Shown: piece by piece, positions 46,730 to 55,874 of the stretch
Layout: every line of letters starts with the position of its first letter
Position numbering within the stretch: position 1 is the first letter of the stretch
NCBI RefSeq assembly: GCF_008933115.1
Contig: NZ_WBVO01000005.1
Coordinates: 62,001-126,000, forward strand
Source: Phaeocystidibacter luteus
Lineage (GTDB): Bacteria > Bacteroidota > Bacteroidia > Flavobacteriales > Schleiferiaceae
Direction of reading: 5' to 3'
Length of the DNA: 64,000 bases
Made by a program: the position numbers and the translations under genes
The notes under the pieces: generated by a model
What the model saw: the letters and a program-made list of their open reading frames with translations, nothing else
What the model was told of the DNA's origin: nothing
Database searches by the model: none

Positions 46730-47623
46730 CTAAACCGCCTTTTTCAACACATAAACCAGGCTGCTCATGTTCTTTGAGCTTCTTCCCGCTAAATTGGAGC
46801 GTAATCCGGTCAGAAACGCTTGAATTGGACGCATGGATCCATTCTTGTATTTCTCGCTCAGGAGAGACACATAGAAGGAGTCGAAAGACATATTCTTAAT
46901 CTCTACGATCTCGAAACCATTCTTTGCGGCAAGGTTATTCATGCTCGATTTAGAAAAATGCCAGAGGTGAATGGGCACATCCCATGCGGCCCATTGCGGC
47001 CCATAATGTTTGGCGTCCAAACTTTCGTGGTTGGGAACTGCGATCAACAAGGCGCCATTCTCCTTCAAAATCGTATGAAACTTTTGAAGGTGTTCATTTA
47101 AGTTTGGAAGATGTTCTAATACATGCCACATAGAAATCGCATCAAACTGCGCTGGGCTATCAGACACTTCATCAAACGAACTTAAGGGCTCTATGCCGTG
47201 TTCAGTTTTGGCATTTGCACGTGCCACTTCGCTCACTTCAACGCCTGTTATATTCCAGCCGTTCGTTTTACACTCGTTCAAAAAGTGTCCGGTTCCGCAA
47301 CCCATATCGAGAAGATCGCCTTTACTCGCGTGTTGCTCTACCCATTTCCTTTTATCGCGCACAGCTTTATTTCGTACAATTTGATACGCTCTACTGAACA
47401 ACGACTTCTTGGTGTTGCTGTGTGAGATATAATCTTCGCTCTCGTAGTATCGGCCCAACTGATCATCTGCCGGGCGGGGAGATGTTGCTAGGAATCCACA
47501 ACTATCACATTTCACAATCGTGAAGTCCTCTTGACTCACCATATGATCATTAACGACGCTGTGTTTTGAAAACGAAGTGCCCTCACAAACGGGGCACTTT
47601 TGAATAGAAACTGTATGTTCCAC
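46730..47623 (-). CDS. Class I SAM-dependent methyltransferase with N-terminal zinc ribbon
   Basis: The frame opens at 47695 inside mnmG. The GTG at 47623 (about 297 residues) fits the zinc-ribbon start CPVCEG...KCDSCGF best. The Rossmann SAM motif is LLDMGCGTGHFLNEC, and HVLEHL (motif IV region) follows. Members often act on glycans or small molecules; the substrate is unknown. The GTG lies inside a parS-like site. Confidence 0.8.
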   Translation of the reverse strand: MEHTVSIQKCPVCEGTSFSKHSVVNDHMVSQEDFTIVKCDSCGFLATSPRPADDQLGRYYESEDYISHSNTKKSLFSRAYQIVRNKAVRDKRKWVEQHASKGDLLDMGCGTGHFLNECKTNGWNITGVEVSEVARANAKTEHGIEPLSSFDEVSDSPAQFDAISMWHVLEHLPNLNEHLQKFHTILKENGALLIAVPNHESLDAKHYGPQWAAWDVPIHLWHFSKSSMNNLAAKNGFEIVEIKNMSFDSFYVSLLSEKYKNGSMRPIQAFLTGLRSNLAGRSSKNMSSLVYVLKKAV

Positions 47624-47631
47624 GTGAAACG
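47616..47631. other. parS-like ParB/Spo0J binding site (15 of 16 bases)
   Basis: TGTTCCACGTGAAACG differs from the 16-base parS consensus TGTTNCACGTGAAACA only at the last base. It lies 12 bases past the mnmG stop and covers the putative GTG start of the methyltransferase gene. Confidence 0.8.
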
Positions 47632-47642
47632 AAATTGTGTTT

Positions 47643-49514
47643 TTACCTCCCCATGTGTACCAACAAAACGCTGATATCAGCAGGGGAAACTCCACTAATG
47701 CGTGAAGCTTGCGATACTGTTGCAGGGCGAATATCGGATAATTTTGTGCGCGCCTCCATACTCAGACTAGTAATATCCTTGTAGGCGAAATTACTTGGAA
47801 TTCTGATGTTCTCAAGTCGACGCATCTTGTCTACGTTATCTTGTTCCTTCTGAATATAGCCGCTGTATTTGTAATCGATTTCAACTTGCTCCACCACTTC
47901 TGGATCAAGCGAGTCAACATCAACCACCGCTTTAACCACATCCAAATTCAACAAGTGTGTCAGTTGTATTTCAGGTCGACTAATGAAAGAATCGACTTTA
48001 TTCTTTTGTTTGGCCGGAGCTGAATTCAATGATTCGAGAAGCGGGTTGATGTCCGACGTCTCAATGCTGATATCATTCAGTTGCTTTTTCAGCATTGCTA
48101 TCCCCTCCTCTTTTTCAACTACACGTTGTAGTCTAGCATCGGAAGCTAGCCCCCAAGCGTGACCTAATCTTGTGAGACGCAAATCGGCATTGTCTTGTCG
48201 AAGCAAGAGTCTGAACTCCGCTCTACTGGTAAACATCCGGTACGGCTCCTCTGTGCCTTTCGTGATAAGGTCATCTATCAACACGCCGATATAAGCTTGA
48301 GAGCGATCGAGTATAACTTCCCCTTCCCCATGGACCTTCCGGTGAGCATTTATACCCGCCATGAGGCCTTGAGAAGCCGCTTCTTCATAACCTGTTGTTC
48401 CGTTGATTTGACCCGCGAAATACAGGCCATCAACTAACTTGGTCTCTAACGTATGCTTGAGTTGGGTAGGTGGGAAATAATCATATTCGATGGCATACCC
48501 AGGACGAAAGAATCGCACATTCTCAAAACCTGGAACCTTACGCAACGCCTCCACCTGCACCTCTTCAGGTAGAGAAGTGCTGAAGCCGTTGATATAATAC
48601 TCTACCGAATTCCAATTCTCCGGTTCTACGAACAGCTGATGGCGGTCCTTATCGGCAAAGCGGTCTATCTTGTCCTCAATACTCGGACAATAACGCGGAC
48701 CCTTCGACTGAATAGCACCGTTGAACATGGGGCTTCTATCAAAACCCGATCTCAGAGTTTCATGTACTTCTGGACTTGTATAGGCAATCCAGCAGCTTCT
48801 CTGCTCTGTGATTTTGTGTTCATTCAAGTATGAAAAATTACCTGGAGCTTCATCTCCTTCTTGCTCTTCAAACTTGGAGAAGTCCAACGACCTGCCATCT
48901 ACACGAGGAGGTGTTCCCGTCTTCATTCTACCACTATCAAAACCTAAAGAAACAAGTTGTTCGGTAATACCTTTAGCTGCACGTTCACCAGCTCTACCCC
49001 CACCGAAATTCTTCTCTCCAATATGAATGAGTCCATTGAGAAAAGTCCCATTAGTTAGAACAACAGACTTCGCACGGATAGAGATGCCCATACCCGTAAT
49101 GACGCCTACAAGCTTATCCCCTTCCATCCACAATCCTGTGACCATGTCCTGGAAGAAATCTAAGGTAGGAATACGCTCAAGTGCAAGCCGCCATTCTTCG
49201 GCAAATCGCCAACGGTCTGACTGCACTCTTGGACTCCACATCGCGGGACCCTTACTTCTATTTAGCATTCGAAACTGAATGGCCGTCTTGTCAGCAATCA
49301 CACCACTCAGTCCTCCTAATGCATCAATCTCACGTACTATCTGTCCCTTGGCAACACCACCCATAGCGGGGTTGCAAGACATCTGTCCGATGGTCTGCAG
49401 GTTCATTGTCACCAACAACACACGACTACCCATATTAGCTGCAGCTGCGGCCGCCTCATTTCCGGCGTGACCACCACCCACAACTATAACATCATATTCA
49501 TCTCTCGTCATCAT
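47643..49514 (-). CDS. mnmG: tRNA uridine 5-carboxymethylaminomethyl modification enzyme MnmG (GidA)
   Basis: The 623-residue protein has the FAD-binding GGGHAGNEAA at 13-22 and the GidA signatures CNPAMGGVAKGQIVREIDALGG, TGTPPRVDGR and GYEEAASQG. With MnmE it modifies U34 of several tRNAs. In many bacteria gidA lies near oriC. Here it is bracketed by two parS-like sites, one filling the 18-base gap to ybeY. Confidence 0.97.
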   Translation of the reverse strand: MMTRDEYDVIVVGGGHAGNEAAAAAANMGSRVLLVTMNLQTIGQMSCNPAMGGVAKGQIVREIDALGGLSGVIADKTAIQFRMLNRSKGPAMWSPRVQSDRWRFAEEWRLALERIPTLDFFQDMVTGLWMEGDKLVGVITGMGISIRAKSVVLTNGTFLNGLIHIGEKNFGGGRAGERAAKGITEQLVSLGFDSGRMKTGTPPRVDGRSLDFSKFEEQEGDEAPGNFSYLNEHKITEQRSCWIAYTSPEVHETLRSGFDRSPMFNGAIQSKGPRYCPSIEDKIDRFADKDRHQLFVEPENWNSVEYYINGFSTSLPEEVQVEALRKVPGFENVRFFRPGYAIEYDYFPPTQLKHTLETKLVDGLYFAGQINGTTGYEEAASQGLMAGINAHRKVHGEGEVILDRSQAYIGVLIDDLITKGTEEPYRMFTSRAEFRLLLRQDNADLRLTRLGHAWGLASDARLQRVVEKEEGIAMLKKQLNDISIETSDINPLLESLNSAPAKQKNKVDSFISRPEIQLTHLLNLDVVKAVVDVDSLDPEVVEQVEIDYKYSGYIQKEQDNVDKMRRLENIRIPSNFAYKDITSLSMEARTKLSDIRPATVSQASRISGVSPADISVLLVHMGR

Positions 49515-49516
49515 AG

Positions 49517-49532
49517 TGTTCCACGTGAAACT
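49517..49532. other. parS-like ParB/Spo0J binding site (15 of 16 bases)
   Basis: TGTTCCACGTGAAACT matches the parS consensus except at the last base, and shares its first 15 bases with the site at 47616. It fills nearly all of the 18-base gap between the ybeY stop (49533) and the mnmG ATG (49514). Confidence 0.85.
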
Positions 49533-49949
49533 TTAAGGGCGCAAAAGTAAATATTTATCTTCTAACTTCCTCATTATCAACTTCTCCGAATCTGTAGAAT
49601 CATTATAGCCGCACAAATGCAACAAACCATGTATCAGGACACGGTCTCTCTCATCTAACACGCTCTTGTCCAGTTGTTTAGCGTTGTCGAATATGCGATC
49701 ATAACTCACAATGATATCGGCCAATACTCTATCATTCACAACCTCGCCGAAGGTGATGATGTCTGTATAGTAATCATGATCTAGGAGACGTTTGTTTTCC
49801 GTTCGCATTACTTCATCCGAAACAAAGCGGTATGCTACACGCCTCACGCGCAAACCCTCTTCCTTCAAGGATACGGTGAGCCATTCGGGAACATAGTCTA
49901 ACGACTCCTCCCAAACACTAGGAACATCATGAAAATGGAATTTACTCAT
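49533..49949 (-). CDS. ybeY: Endoribonuclease / rRNA maturation factor YbeY
   Basis: The 138-residue protein has the metal motif HGLLHLCGYND with H107, H111 and D117. The last ligand of the usual HxLHLxGYDH is shifted here (GYND), as commonly seen in Bacteroidota. It acts in 16S rRNA 3' maturation and ribosome quality control. The start overlaps the DUF4175 gene stop (ATGA). Confidence 0.92.
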   Translation of the reverse strand: MSKFHFHDVPSVWEESLDYVPEWLTVSLKEEGLRVRRVAYRFVSDEVMRTENKRLLDHDYYTDIITFGEVVNDRVLADIIVSYDRIFDNAKQLDKSVLDERDRVLIHGLLHLCGYNDSTDSEKLIMRKLEDKYLLLRP

Positions 49950-52900
49950 CGTCCGCGAAGGTACGAAGAGCTTCTGGCTCGATAGTACGGAGTGAGTAAC
50001 GGAGCTTCAAACCTAAGCTCTTCTTTGCGCGATTGATTCTTACGGATGAACTCTTCCATATACTCATCGCGTAACTCTTGGTATCTATCTCCTGTAGTGG
50101 AACGACGCTGTTCGTCTTGTTCTTGCTGACGCTCCGCCTCTTCTAACTCCAGCATTTTAACCTCGATCTCTTTCTGCCTTTCCCAGAATTCTGAATCAAA
50201 ATTCCTTCGAGCCAAGTCTCTTTCATTCTCCTTTAAAAGCTCATCTAAATCTCCATTGTTCCCCGTGGAACCACTTTGCTTTAGCATGTCACGAATCTCA
50301 GATTGGCGACGCATCATGTCAACGATTTCCTGACTCATCCGGCCATTCTCTCCTTGTCCACCTTCACCAGAATTTTGCTGTCTCGACTCTTGTCCTTCTC
50401 CCTCGCCACTGCCCTTCTGCTGACCCATTTCCTTCATGGCTTCATTCAGCTCTTGCTGTCTGCGACGCATGTTAGAAGAACTAGGTTGTCCTTGTCCGGG
50501 TCTCTCGCATGTCTGGTCACTTTGCATCATGCCAGCCATTTGTTGTTGCATTTGATCCATAGCACCATCAAGCATAACGGCAAGCTCATTCAAGCTTAAC
50601 ATAGATTCTCGCATATCTGCTCCGGCCATTTGCATTTGGCGCTCACTCATCTTCTCGTTGGCCTGTTCCATCTCTGACTTAGCCATCACCAACCATTCTG
50701 TCACCACAGCATCCAGCTGTGGAATTCGCGTAATCAACGCCGACAAACTATCATCTACTACTTGATATCCCTTTCGTAAATCCTGTTGTCTTTTCATCCA
50801 ATCAACCACAACCGCATCACTTGCATTGTCCTCATTTGATTCTTGTAAAAGCACTTCTTGATCCTCTGACAGATGAATCAAATTGGTAAGTATTCTACGT
50901 AGATTTTCAAGGTTCTCTACATGCATTTCCATTTGCATACTCATGATAGACTTGGACATCTGCTCCATCATCTCTTGCATGCTTTGGGAAGACTGCTGCT
51001 GCTTATCATTCGCTTTTTGAGGTTCACCTTGCTCTAACTGTTCCGAACTTTCTTGCATGGATTCCTCTGTCTCCTCACCTTTTTCCTTAGGAGATTCGAA
51101 GCCATTTGGTCGCTTTAATTCCTGATCCTCCTTTTCTAAATCTTCGAGGTCTTGCATCAACTGTTCGAACTCTTCATTCAACTGTTCTTGCTCCTCTTGT
51201 GTATCGTCCTCCCTATTCGCAAGTTCTTCCTGTCGTTGCTGAAGATCCTCTAAATCTTCAAGTGCTTGATTGAGGTTCTGTTCAAAGTTCAATCGTTTCA
51301 TCAACTCTTCGATACGTTCAGCATCCAACTCCATTCTTTCATTCTGCTGCTCAACTCTACGCATCCAATCGCGCAACTTGTCGTCATTCATTTCTTCACC
51401 TTCCCGCTCCATTTCTCTTAGAAGTTCGTCGAGCTTATCGGTGTTCATAGAATCGAGGAGACGTTGAAGTTCTTCTCGTTTTTGAGCTAGCTCGGAATCC
51501 TCTGGATTCTGAAGCATTCGCTCTTCATTCTGTTGTTCGAAGGAGCGTTTCATCTCCTCCCATTGATTCATCAACTCCTGCTGTTGATTCTGCATTTGCT
51601 GACGCATCTGATTGCGTTTCCATTCACTGGTTCCTTCAATCATTCTCTGTTGTAAGTCTTCCCTCTGTTCTCTAGCCCGCTCTTGATTCTCCCTAAATTT
51701 CTCTAAGTTTTCAACTCGTTCGCGATCTCTATTCTGCATCTCCTCTCTTCGCTCGCTTTCCGTTGGAAGGCCGATGTCATACGGACCAAGGACCGTCTTC
51801 TTTCCCCCTCGAATGGCATCATTGTCAATGACCTCAATGCTGAATCTAGACCATTGCTTATCTACCACAATGGCCTTGCTAAAGTTGGATGGCCGACCTT
51901 CCACCACAACGGTCGAAGCTTCCGATCCTTCTGTTTCAAACTTTAATTGGACACGAGCAACACCATAATCATCCGATGCATTTCCTCTTACGAAGAGCAT
52001 TCCAGTAACTGAATCTACATTCCAAGATGCTGTTGCTGTAGGACGTTTATCTGAAAGCACATTCAAGGCATATTGTCCACTTCTAAACGTGGTACCAACT
52101 TCATTCTCGCCGAGTACTCGATACTTTGAATCGCGATAAATCTTCTGGTTGTAAATGAAGTCATCGCCAGTCTTACTAGAACTTTGGATTGTATCATCGA
52201 ACTGGAGCATGACAGCATCGGCATATGCCCAATTCATTTTCCATATCACATTGGATCCTTCCGGGATGAGGGCATCGCCTGAACCTGTAAGTTCGAAAGG
52301 TGAAATACGCGTATAGCTTGGGGGAATAACAGAAATATCAAAACTCAACAAAGACGGAACATCAAGAACCACGATTTCCCTGACGTCACTTATAAAATCC
52401 ATCGCTTCGAATTGGATCTTTTCCGAATTCGTAACTCGGTTAATGGTCCATAGGAAGTTGCCGTTTTCGAGTTTGCGCATTGGCAACCTTTCATTGTCGA
52501 TGTAAACATGTGCTGCTGATGGAATCTTCTCCCCTTTAAAGCTCAGCTCTATATCAAGTTTACTTCCTCGTTCTACCGTCCATTGAGATTTCGATACAAA
52601 TTCAAAAGGTGCTTTTGGTGTATACGCTGTTGAGTAATTGAAGAACCGTGAGCTTCCCTCTTGAAGCGATTGTGCGTCAAAGGCTGCATAAGTGAAAATA
52701 AGCACCGTGGGAATTCCGGCAATCCAGGCGGCCTTTACAAGTTGTGCTCTATTGATTGATTGAAATAGATTCTCTCCACTAAGCTGAGCGGTGCGTTGAA
52801 CCACAAGATTCTGCAGATACTCCGACGGAATTGACTTATCTCCTTCTAATTCAAGAATATTGATAATCTTATCCTCTACACCAGGACTAGCCTTTCCCAT

Positions 52901-53185
52901 TCTGACGGCTATCTGTCTGTCGCTTAACGCTTTAAATCCAATCAATAAGGATAGTGAAGGACGGACTACCACACTCCAAAAGAAATAGAGCAGTACTCCT
53001 AGCCAGATGAAGAATAAAACGGTCTTGATGGTGCTATTCAGATAGAGAAAGTATTCGCCCACAGCTAGAATACTTGAGCTAATCAATAGCACGGCAATGA
53101 AGAGTAAAACTCCCCTATACACCTCTAGTCTATGATACTTCTTTCTGTAAAGCTCAATCTGCTCTCGTAAGCTAATTCCCACCAT
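49946..53185 (-). CDS. DUF4175-type membrane protein with long coiled coil
   Basis: The 1079-residue protein has membrane helices at about 23-45, 55-75 and 150-168, then a beta-rich periplasmic part (about 190-470) with Ig-like segments. The last 600 residues are extremely rich in Gln, Glu, Met and Arg and predicted as coiled coil (QQEELMNQWEEMKRSFEQQN and similar). DUF4175-like proteins are large envelope proteins of unknown function. It is co-translated with ybeY and mnmG. Confidence 0.8.
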   Translation of the reverse strand: MVGISLREQIELYRKKYHRLEVYRGVLLFIAVLLISSSILAVGEYFLYLNSTIKTVLFFIWLGVLLYFFWSVVVRPSLSLLIGFKALSDRQIAVRMGKASPGVEDKIINILELEGDKSIPSEYLQNLVVQRTAQLSGENLFQSINRAQLVKAAWIAGIPTVLIFTYAAFDAQSLQEGSSRFFNYSTAYTPKAPFEFVSKSQWTVERGSKLDIELSFKGEKIPSAAHVYIDNERLPMRKLENGNFLWTINRVTNSEKIQFEAMDFISDVREIVVLDVPSLLSFDISVIPPSYTRISPFELTGSGDALIPEGSNVIWKMNWAYADAVMLQFDDTIQSSSKTGDDFIYNQKIYRDSKYRVLGENEVGTTFRSGQYALNVLSDKRPTATASWNVDSVTGMLFVRGNASDDYGVARVQLKFETEGSEASTVVVEGRPSNFSKAIVVDKQWSRFSIEVIDNDAIRGGKKTVLGPYDIGLPTESERREEMQNRDRERVENLEKFRENQERAREQREDLQQRMIEGTSEWKRNQMRQQMQNQQQELMNQWEEMKRSFEQQNEERMLQNPEDSELAQKREELQRLLDSMNTDKLDELLREMEREGEEMNDDKLRDWMRRVEQQNERMELDAERIEELMKRLNFEQNLNQALEDLEDLQQRQEELANREDDTQEEQEQLNEEFEQLMQDLEDLEKEDQELKRPNGFESPKEKGEETEESMQESSEQLEQGEPQKANDKQQQSSQSMQEMMEQMSKSIMSMQMEMHVENLENLRRILTNLIHLSEDQEVLLQESNEDNASDAVVVDWMKRQQDLRKGYQVVDDSLSALITRIPQLDAVVTEWLVMAKSEMEQANEKMSERQMQMAGADMRESMLSLNELAVMLDGAMDQMQQQMAGMMQSDQTCERPGQGQPSSSNMRRRQQELNEAMKEMGQQKGSGEGEGQESRQQNSGEGGQGENGRMSQEIVDMMRRQSEIRDMLKQSGSTGNNGDLDELLKENERDLARRNFDSEFWERQKEIEVKMLELEEAERQQEQDEQRRSTTGDRYQELRDEYMEEFIRKNQSRKEELRFEAPLLTPYYRARSSSYLRGR

Positions 53186-53237
53186 CTTTGTGCTTTAATC
53201 TCGTATATTTCCGAGCAATACCAAGTTACATTCATTT

Positions 53238-55247
53238 GTGCAGACTCGCGCAACACATTTTACGAGCCTGTTATTTATCGCTTTATGGCTGACTTTCAGT
53301 TATTCTGCGATAGGTCAGACCATCAGTTCAAACTATCTCGAGGAGAATAAATTTCTAGATTCTCTCATTTCAGCCGGAGATTATGAAGCGGCAATTGAAC
53401 ATACGCTGACTACACCACCTGATAACTTCCAGTGCAAAATACTCTATGTCTTACAGCGCAATCGCGCCTATTTGCGTCAACATGATTCGCATGACGAAGT
53501 TCAGCGCGAGTGCTTAGAAGCTCACAAGTTACTTCAAGCTAAAGACGACAGCCTTTACAAATACATGGATGCACGGATATTGGAACTGCTCGGGCATTTT
53601 CATTATCAACGTTCCAACTTGTTTATTGGTTTGACCTACCTAGATTCTGCCGCGATTGTATATCAAGATATCGGTGCACATGATAGATCTATTTACAATC
53701 TGAACATGATTGGAACGATCTATTATCTAAACGATGAAAAGGCAAAATCCATACGATACTACAAGCAGGCACTTCATCTGTTTGAAAAATTTCCAACAGA
53801 TTCGAGCTACTACTTCGAAGTGCTTAACGACTTGGGCAATTTATACTTGAGTCTCGAGCAACTGGATAAAGCCGAAGCGTACTACAGAAGTATCTATGAG
53901 AATTCGAGCATAAGCAGATACCCTAAGATCTTAGCAAACACATTTGCAAACCTTGGCAATGTCTCCCAACGAAAGGAGATGAACACTGAAGCCATCTTCT
54001 ATTATCGAAAGGCTCAGGAACAGTTTGAAGCAAATGGAGACAGTTCAAAGCTCGGCCTTATCTATCACAATATGGGTGCGCTCATGGAAGATAGTTCTGC
54101 CAATCGAGCGATGGAATTCTACCTTCAATCGCTTGAAATTAAGAGAGAGGAGGAGGATACAGAAGGAATTATAAATACACTGTTCTCCATCGCTCGACTT
54201 GAATACATCAATGGCAACTACGCGAATGCTGAAAAGAATGCATTTGAAGCGTTGGAGCTGACCAAAGCCACAACTCAACTTGCGCAAAAAGCAGATCTCT
54301 ATAAACTGATTGGCCTCTTAGAATCGAAAAAAAGAAATTGGCAATCCGCCTACGATTACAATCTGAAATACCAGGAAATATCGGACAGCATTCGGCTCAT
54401 TGCTGACCAGGAGAATATTTACCGGTTAGAACAGATTTACGATTTAGAAAGGCAACAGGAAATCATCGACAACTTCGAAGAATCCAGTGAAGCAAACAAG
54501 GCCCGCCTTCGGAAGAGTAAGGTGATAAATTACGCATTGGGAGGCGCTTCCGTCCTACTTATCATCGTACTTGTATTGTTGATGCAAAACTTTCAACAAA
54601 TTCAAAAAACGAAGAATACGCTATACAAGAAGAACTTGGAAGTAACAGCAGCCGAAGCGTTGGTGAACGGACAAGAACAGGAGCGACAAAGACTTGCGCA
54701 TCAGCTTCATGACAAAGTGGGAAACCACATTACGGTTTTGAAGAATCACATCATTGCGAAGGGAACGAATGATGATGAGCTTTTGCGCATTGTTCAAGAA
54801 ATGTCGGCTGAAGTGCGAAACATATCCCAAGATTTGATGCCTCCGGTTTTGGAGCGATTTGGTCTTGCAGATGCATTAGAGGAATTGTGTTCTCGGTATA
54901 GAGATCAGACTGAAGCAACAATCGATTTGAATATTGATCAATCGGAAATGATTCCAATGAACAATGACGATCAGATCAATCTCTACAGGCTTGTTCAGGA
55001 AATCATCCAGGTATCGCTATTTCAATATCGAGCGAATTACTTGTTGATTGAAATGCGTTGGAATGAAGATGGCATTTGGGTTGCTATAGAAGATAATGGT
55101 ACGCGAAGAGTTCGTACTGGAGATGATGAACTTGTCATTCATCCATGGAAGGGAATTGAACACAGAGTACAATTCCTAAAAGGAGAGTTTAAAAGAAGTA
55201 GCCACAACCAAGGCAACGAATACAAAGTATACATACCACGACCTTAA
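53238..55247 (+). CDS. TPR-containing histidine kinase with degenerate ATPase domain
   Basis: The 669-residue protein starts at GTG 53238 with a signal-like N-terminus (to about SYSAIGQ). TPR repeats cover about 90-400, a membrane helix lies at 432-452, and the HisKA_3 motif RLAHQLHDKVGNHITV has the phosphoacceptor at H491. In the ATPase domain the N-box asparagine seems lost (RLVQEIIQVSLFQYRAN), and DNGT is followed by no clear GLG loop, so ATP binding may be impaired. It is followed after 3 bases by its NarL regulator. Confidence 0.85.
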   Translation: MQTRATHFTSLLFIALWLTFSYSAIGQTISSNYLEENKFLDSLISAGDYEAAIEHTLTTPPDNFQCKILYVLQRNRAYLRQHDSHDEVQRECLEAHKLLQAKDDSLYKYMDARILELLGHFHYQRSNLFIGLTYLDSAAIVYQDIGAHDRSIYNLNMIGTIYYLNDEKAKSIRYYKQALHLFEKFPTDSSYYFEVLNDLGNLYLSLEQLDKAEAYYRSIYENSSISRYPKILANTFANLGNVSQRKEMNTEAIFYYRKAQEQFEANGDSSKLGLIYHNMGALMEDSSANRAMEFYLQSLEIKREEEDTEGIINTLFSIARLEYINGNYANAEKNAFEALELTKATTQLAQKADLYKLIGLLESKKRNWQSAYDYNLKYQEISDSIRLIADQENIYRLEQIYDLERQQEIIDNFEESSEANKARLRKSKVINYALGGASVLLIIVLVLLMQNFQQIQKTKNTLYKKNLEVTAAEALVNGQEQERQRLAHQLHDKVGNHITVLKNHIIAKGTNDDELLRIVQEMSAEVRNISQDLMPPVLERFGLADALEELCSRYRDQTEATIDLNIDQSEMIPMNNDDQINLYRLVQEIIQVSLFQYRANYLLIEMRWNEDGIWVAIEDNGTRRVRTGDDELVIHPWKGIEHRVQFLKGEFKRSSHNQGNEYKVYIPRP

Positions 55248-55250
55248 GTT

Positions 55251-55874
55251 ATGAGACCTGGCATTATTCTATTAGATGATCATCCGCTCATCCTGCGAAG
55301 CATGAAAGCTATTGTAGAGATGGATGGTGCGTTTGAAATTCTGGCCACTTGTTCTTCTTCTGAAGAGCTATTTAAGACGATAGAAACAAAGTCTCCCGAG
55401 ATTATCGTGCTCGATATCAGTTTACCTGACGTAGATGGCTTTGACATTTTCGCCAAGCTGCGCACTTTTCATCCCCATATTAAAACCATCATTTATACGA
55501 TGCATCGTGTTCGCAGGTATATGGAACACTTTCATCAAAATGGAGCGGATGGATATGTCCTTAAATCAGGTGAGTTAGGTGAGCTCGTGGATGCACTCAA
55601 ACTCGTGCACAAGGGCGAGCGCTACTTTCCAGAAAGCGTCACCGGAATGAAGGTTAAGGATGATGATTATGAGGATAATCAGATTCAATTGACGGATACT
55701 GAAAGAATTACACTGAAGGCGTTAAATGCTAACCGATCGAACAAGGAAATTGCGGAACGCTTAGATATCAGCATCAATGAAGTGATTGACATTCGAAAGA
55801 GTTTGCTTTTTAAGTCGAATGCAGTGAGCACTCGTGAACTACTGGAATACGCAAAGAACAAAAAGTGGATATGA
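55251..55874 (+). CDS. NarL/LuxR-family response regulator
   Basis: The 207-residue protein has the receiver with D9-D10, the phosphoacceptor D55 (IIVLDISLPD) and K105 (YVLKSGE), and a C-terminal HTH (LTDTERITLKALNANRSNKE, RLDISINEVIDIRKSLLFK). It is the partner of the upstream TPR kinase. Its stop overlaps the start of the lipoprotein gene (ATGA). Confidence 0.93.
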   Translation: MRPGIILLDDHPLILRSMKAIVEMDGAFEILATCSSSEELFKTIETKSPEIIVLDISLPDVDGFDIFAKLRTFHPHIKTIIYTMHRVRRYMEHFHQNGADGYVLKSGELGELVDALKLVHKGERYFPESVTGMKVKDDDYEDNQIQLTDTERITLKALNANRSNKEIAERLDISINEVIDIRKSLLFKSNAVSTRELLEYAKNKKWI

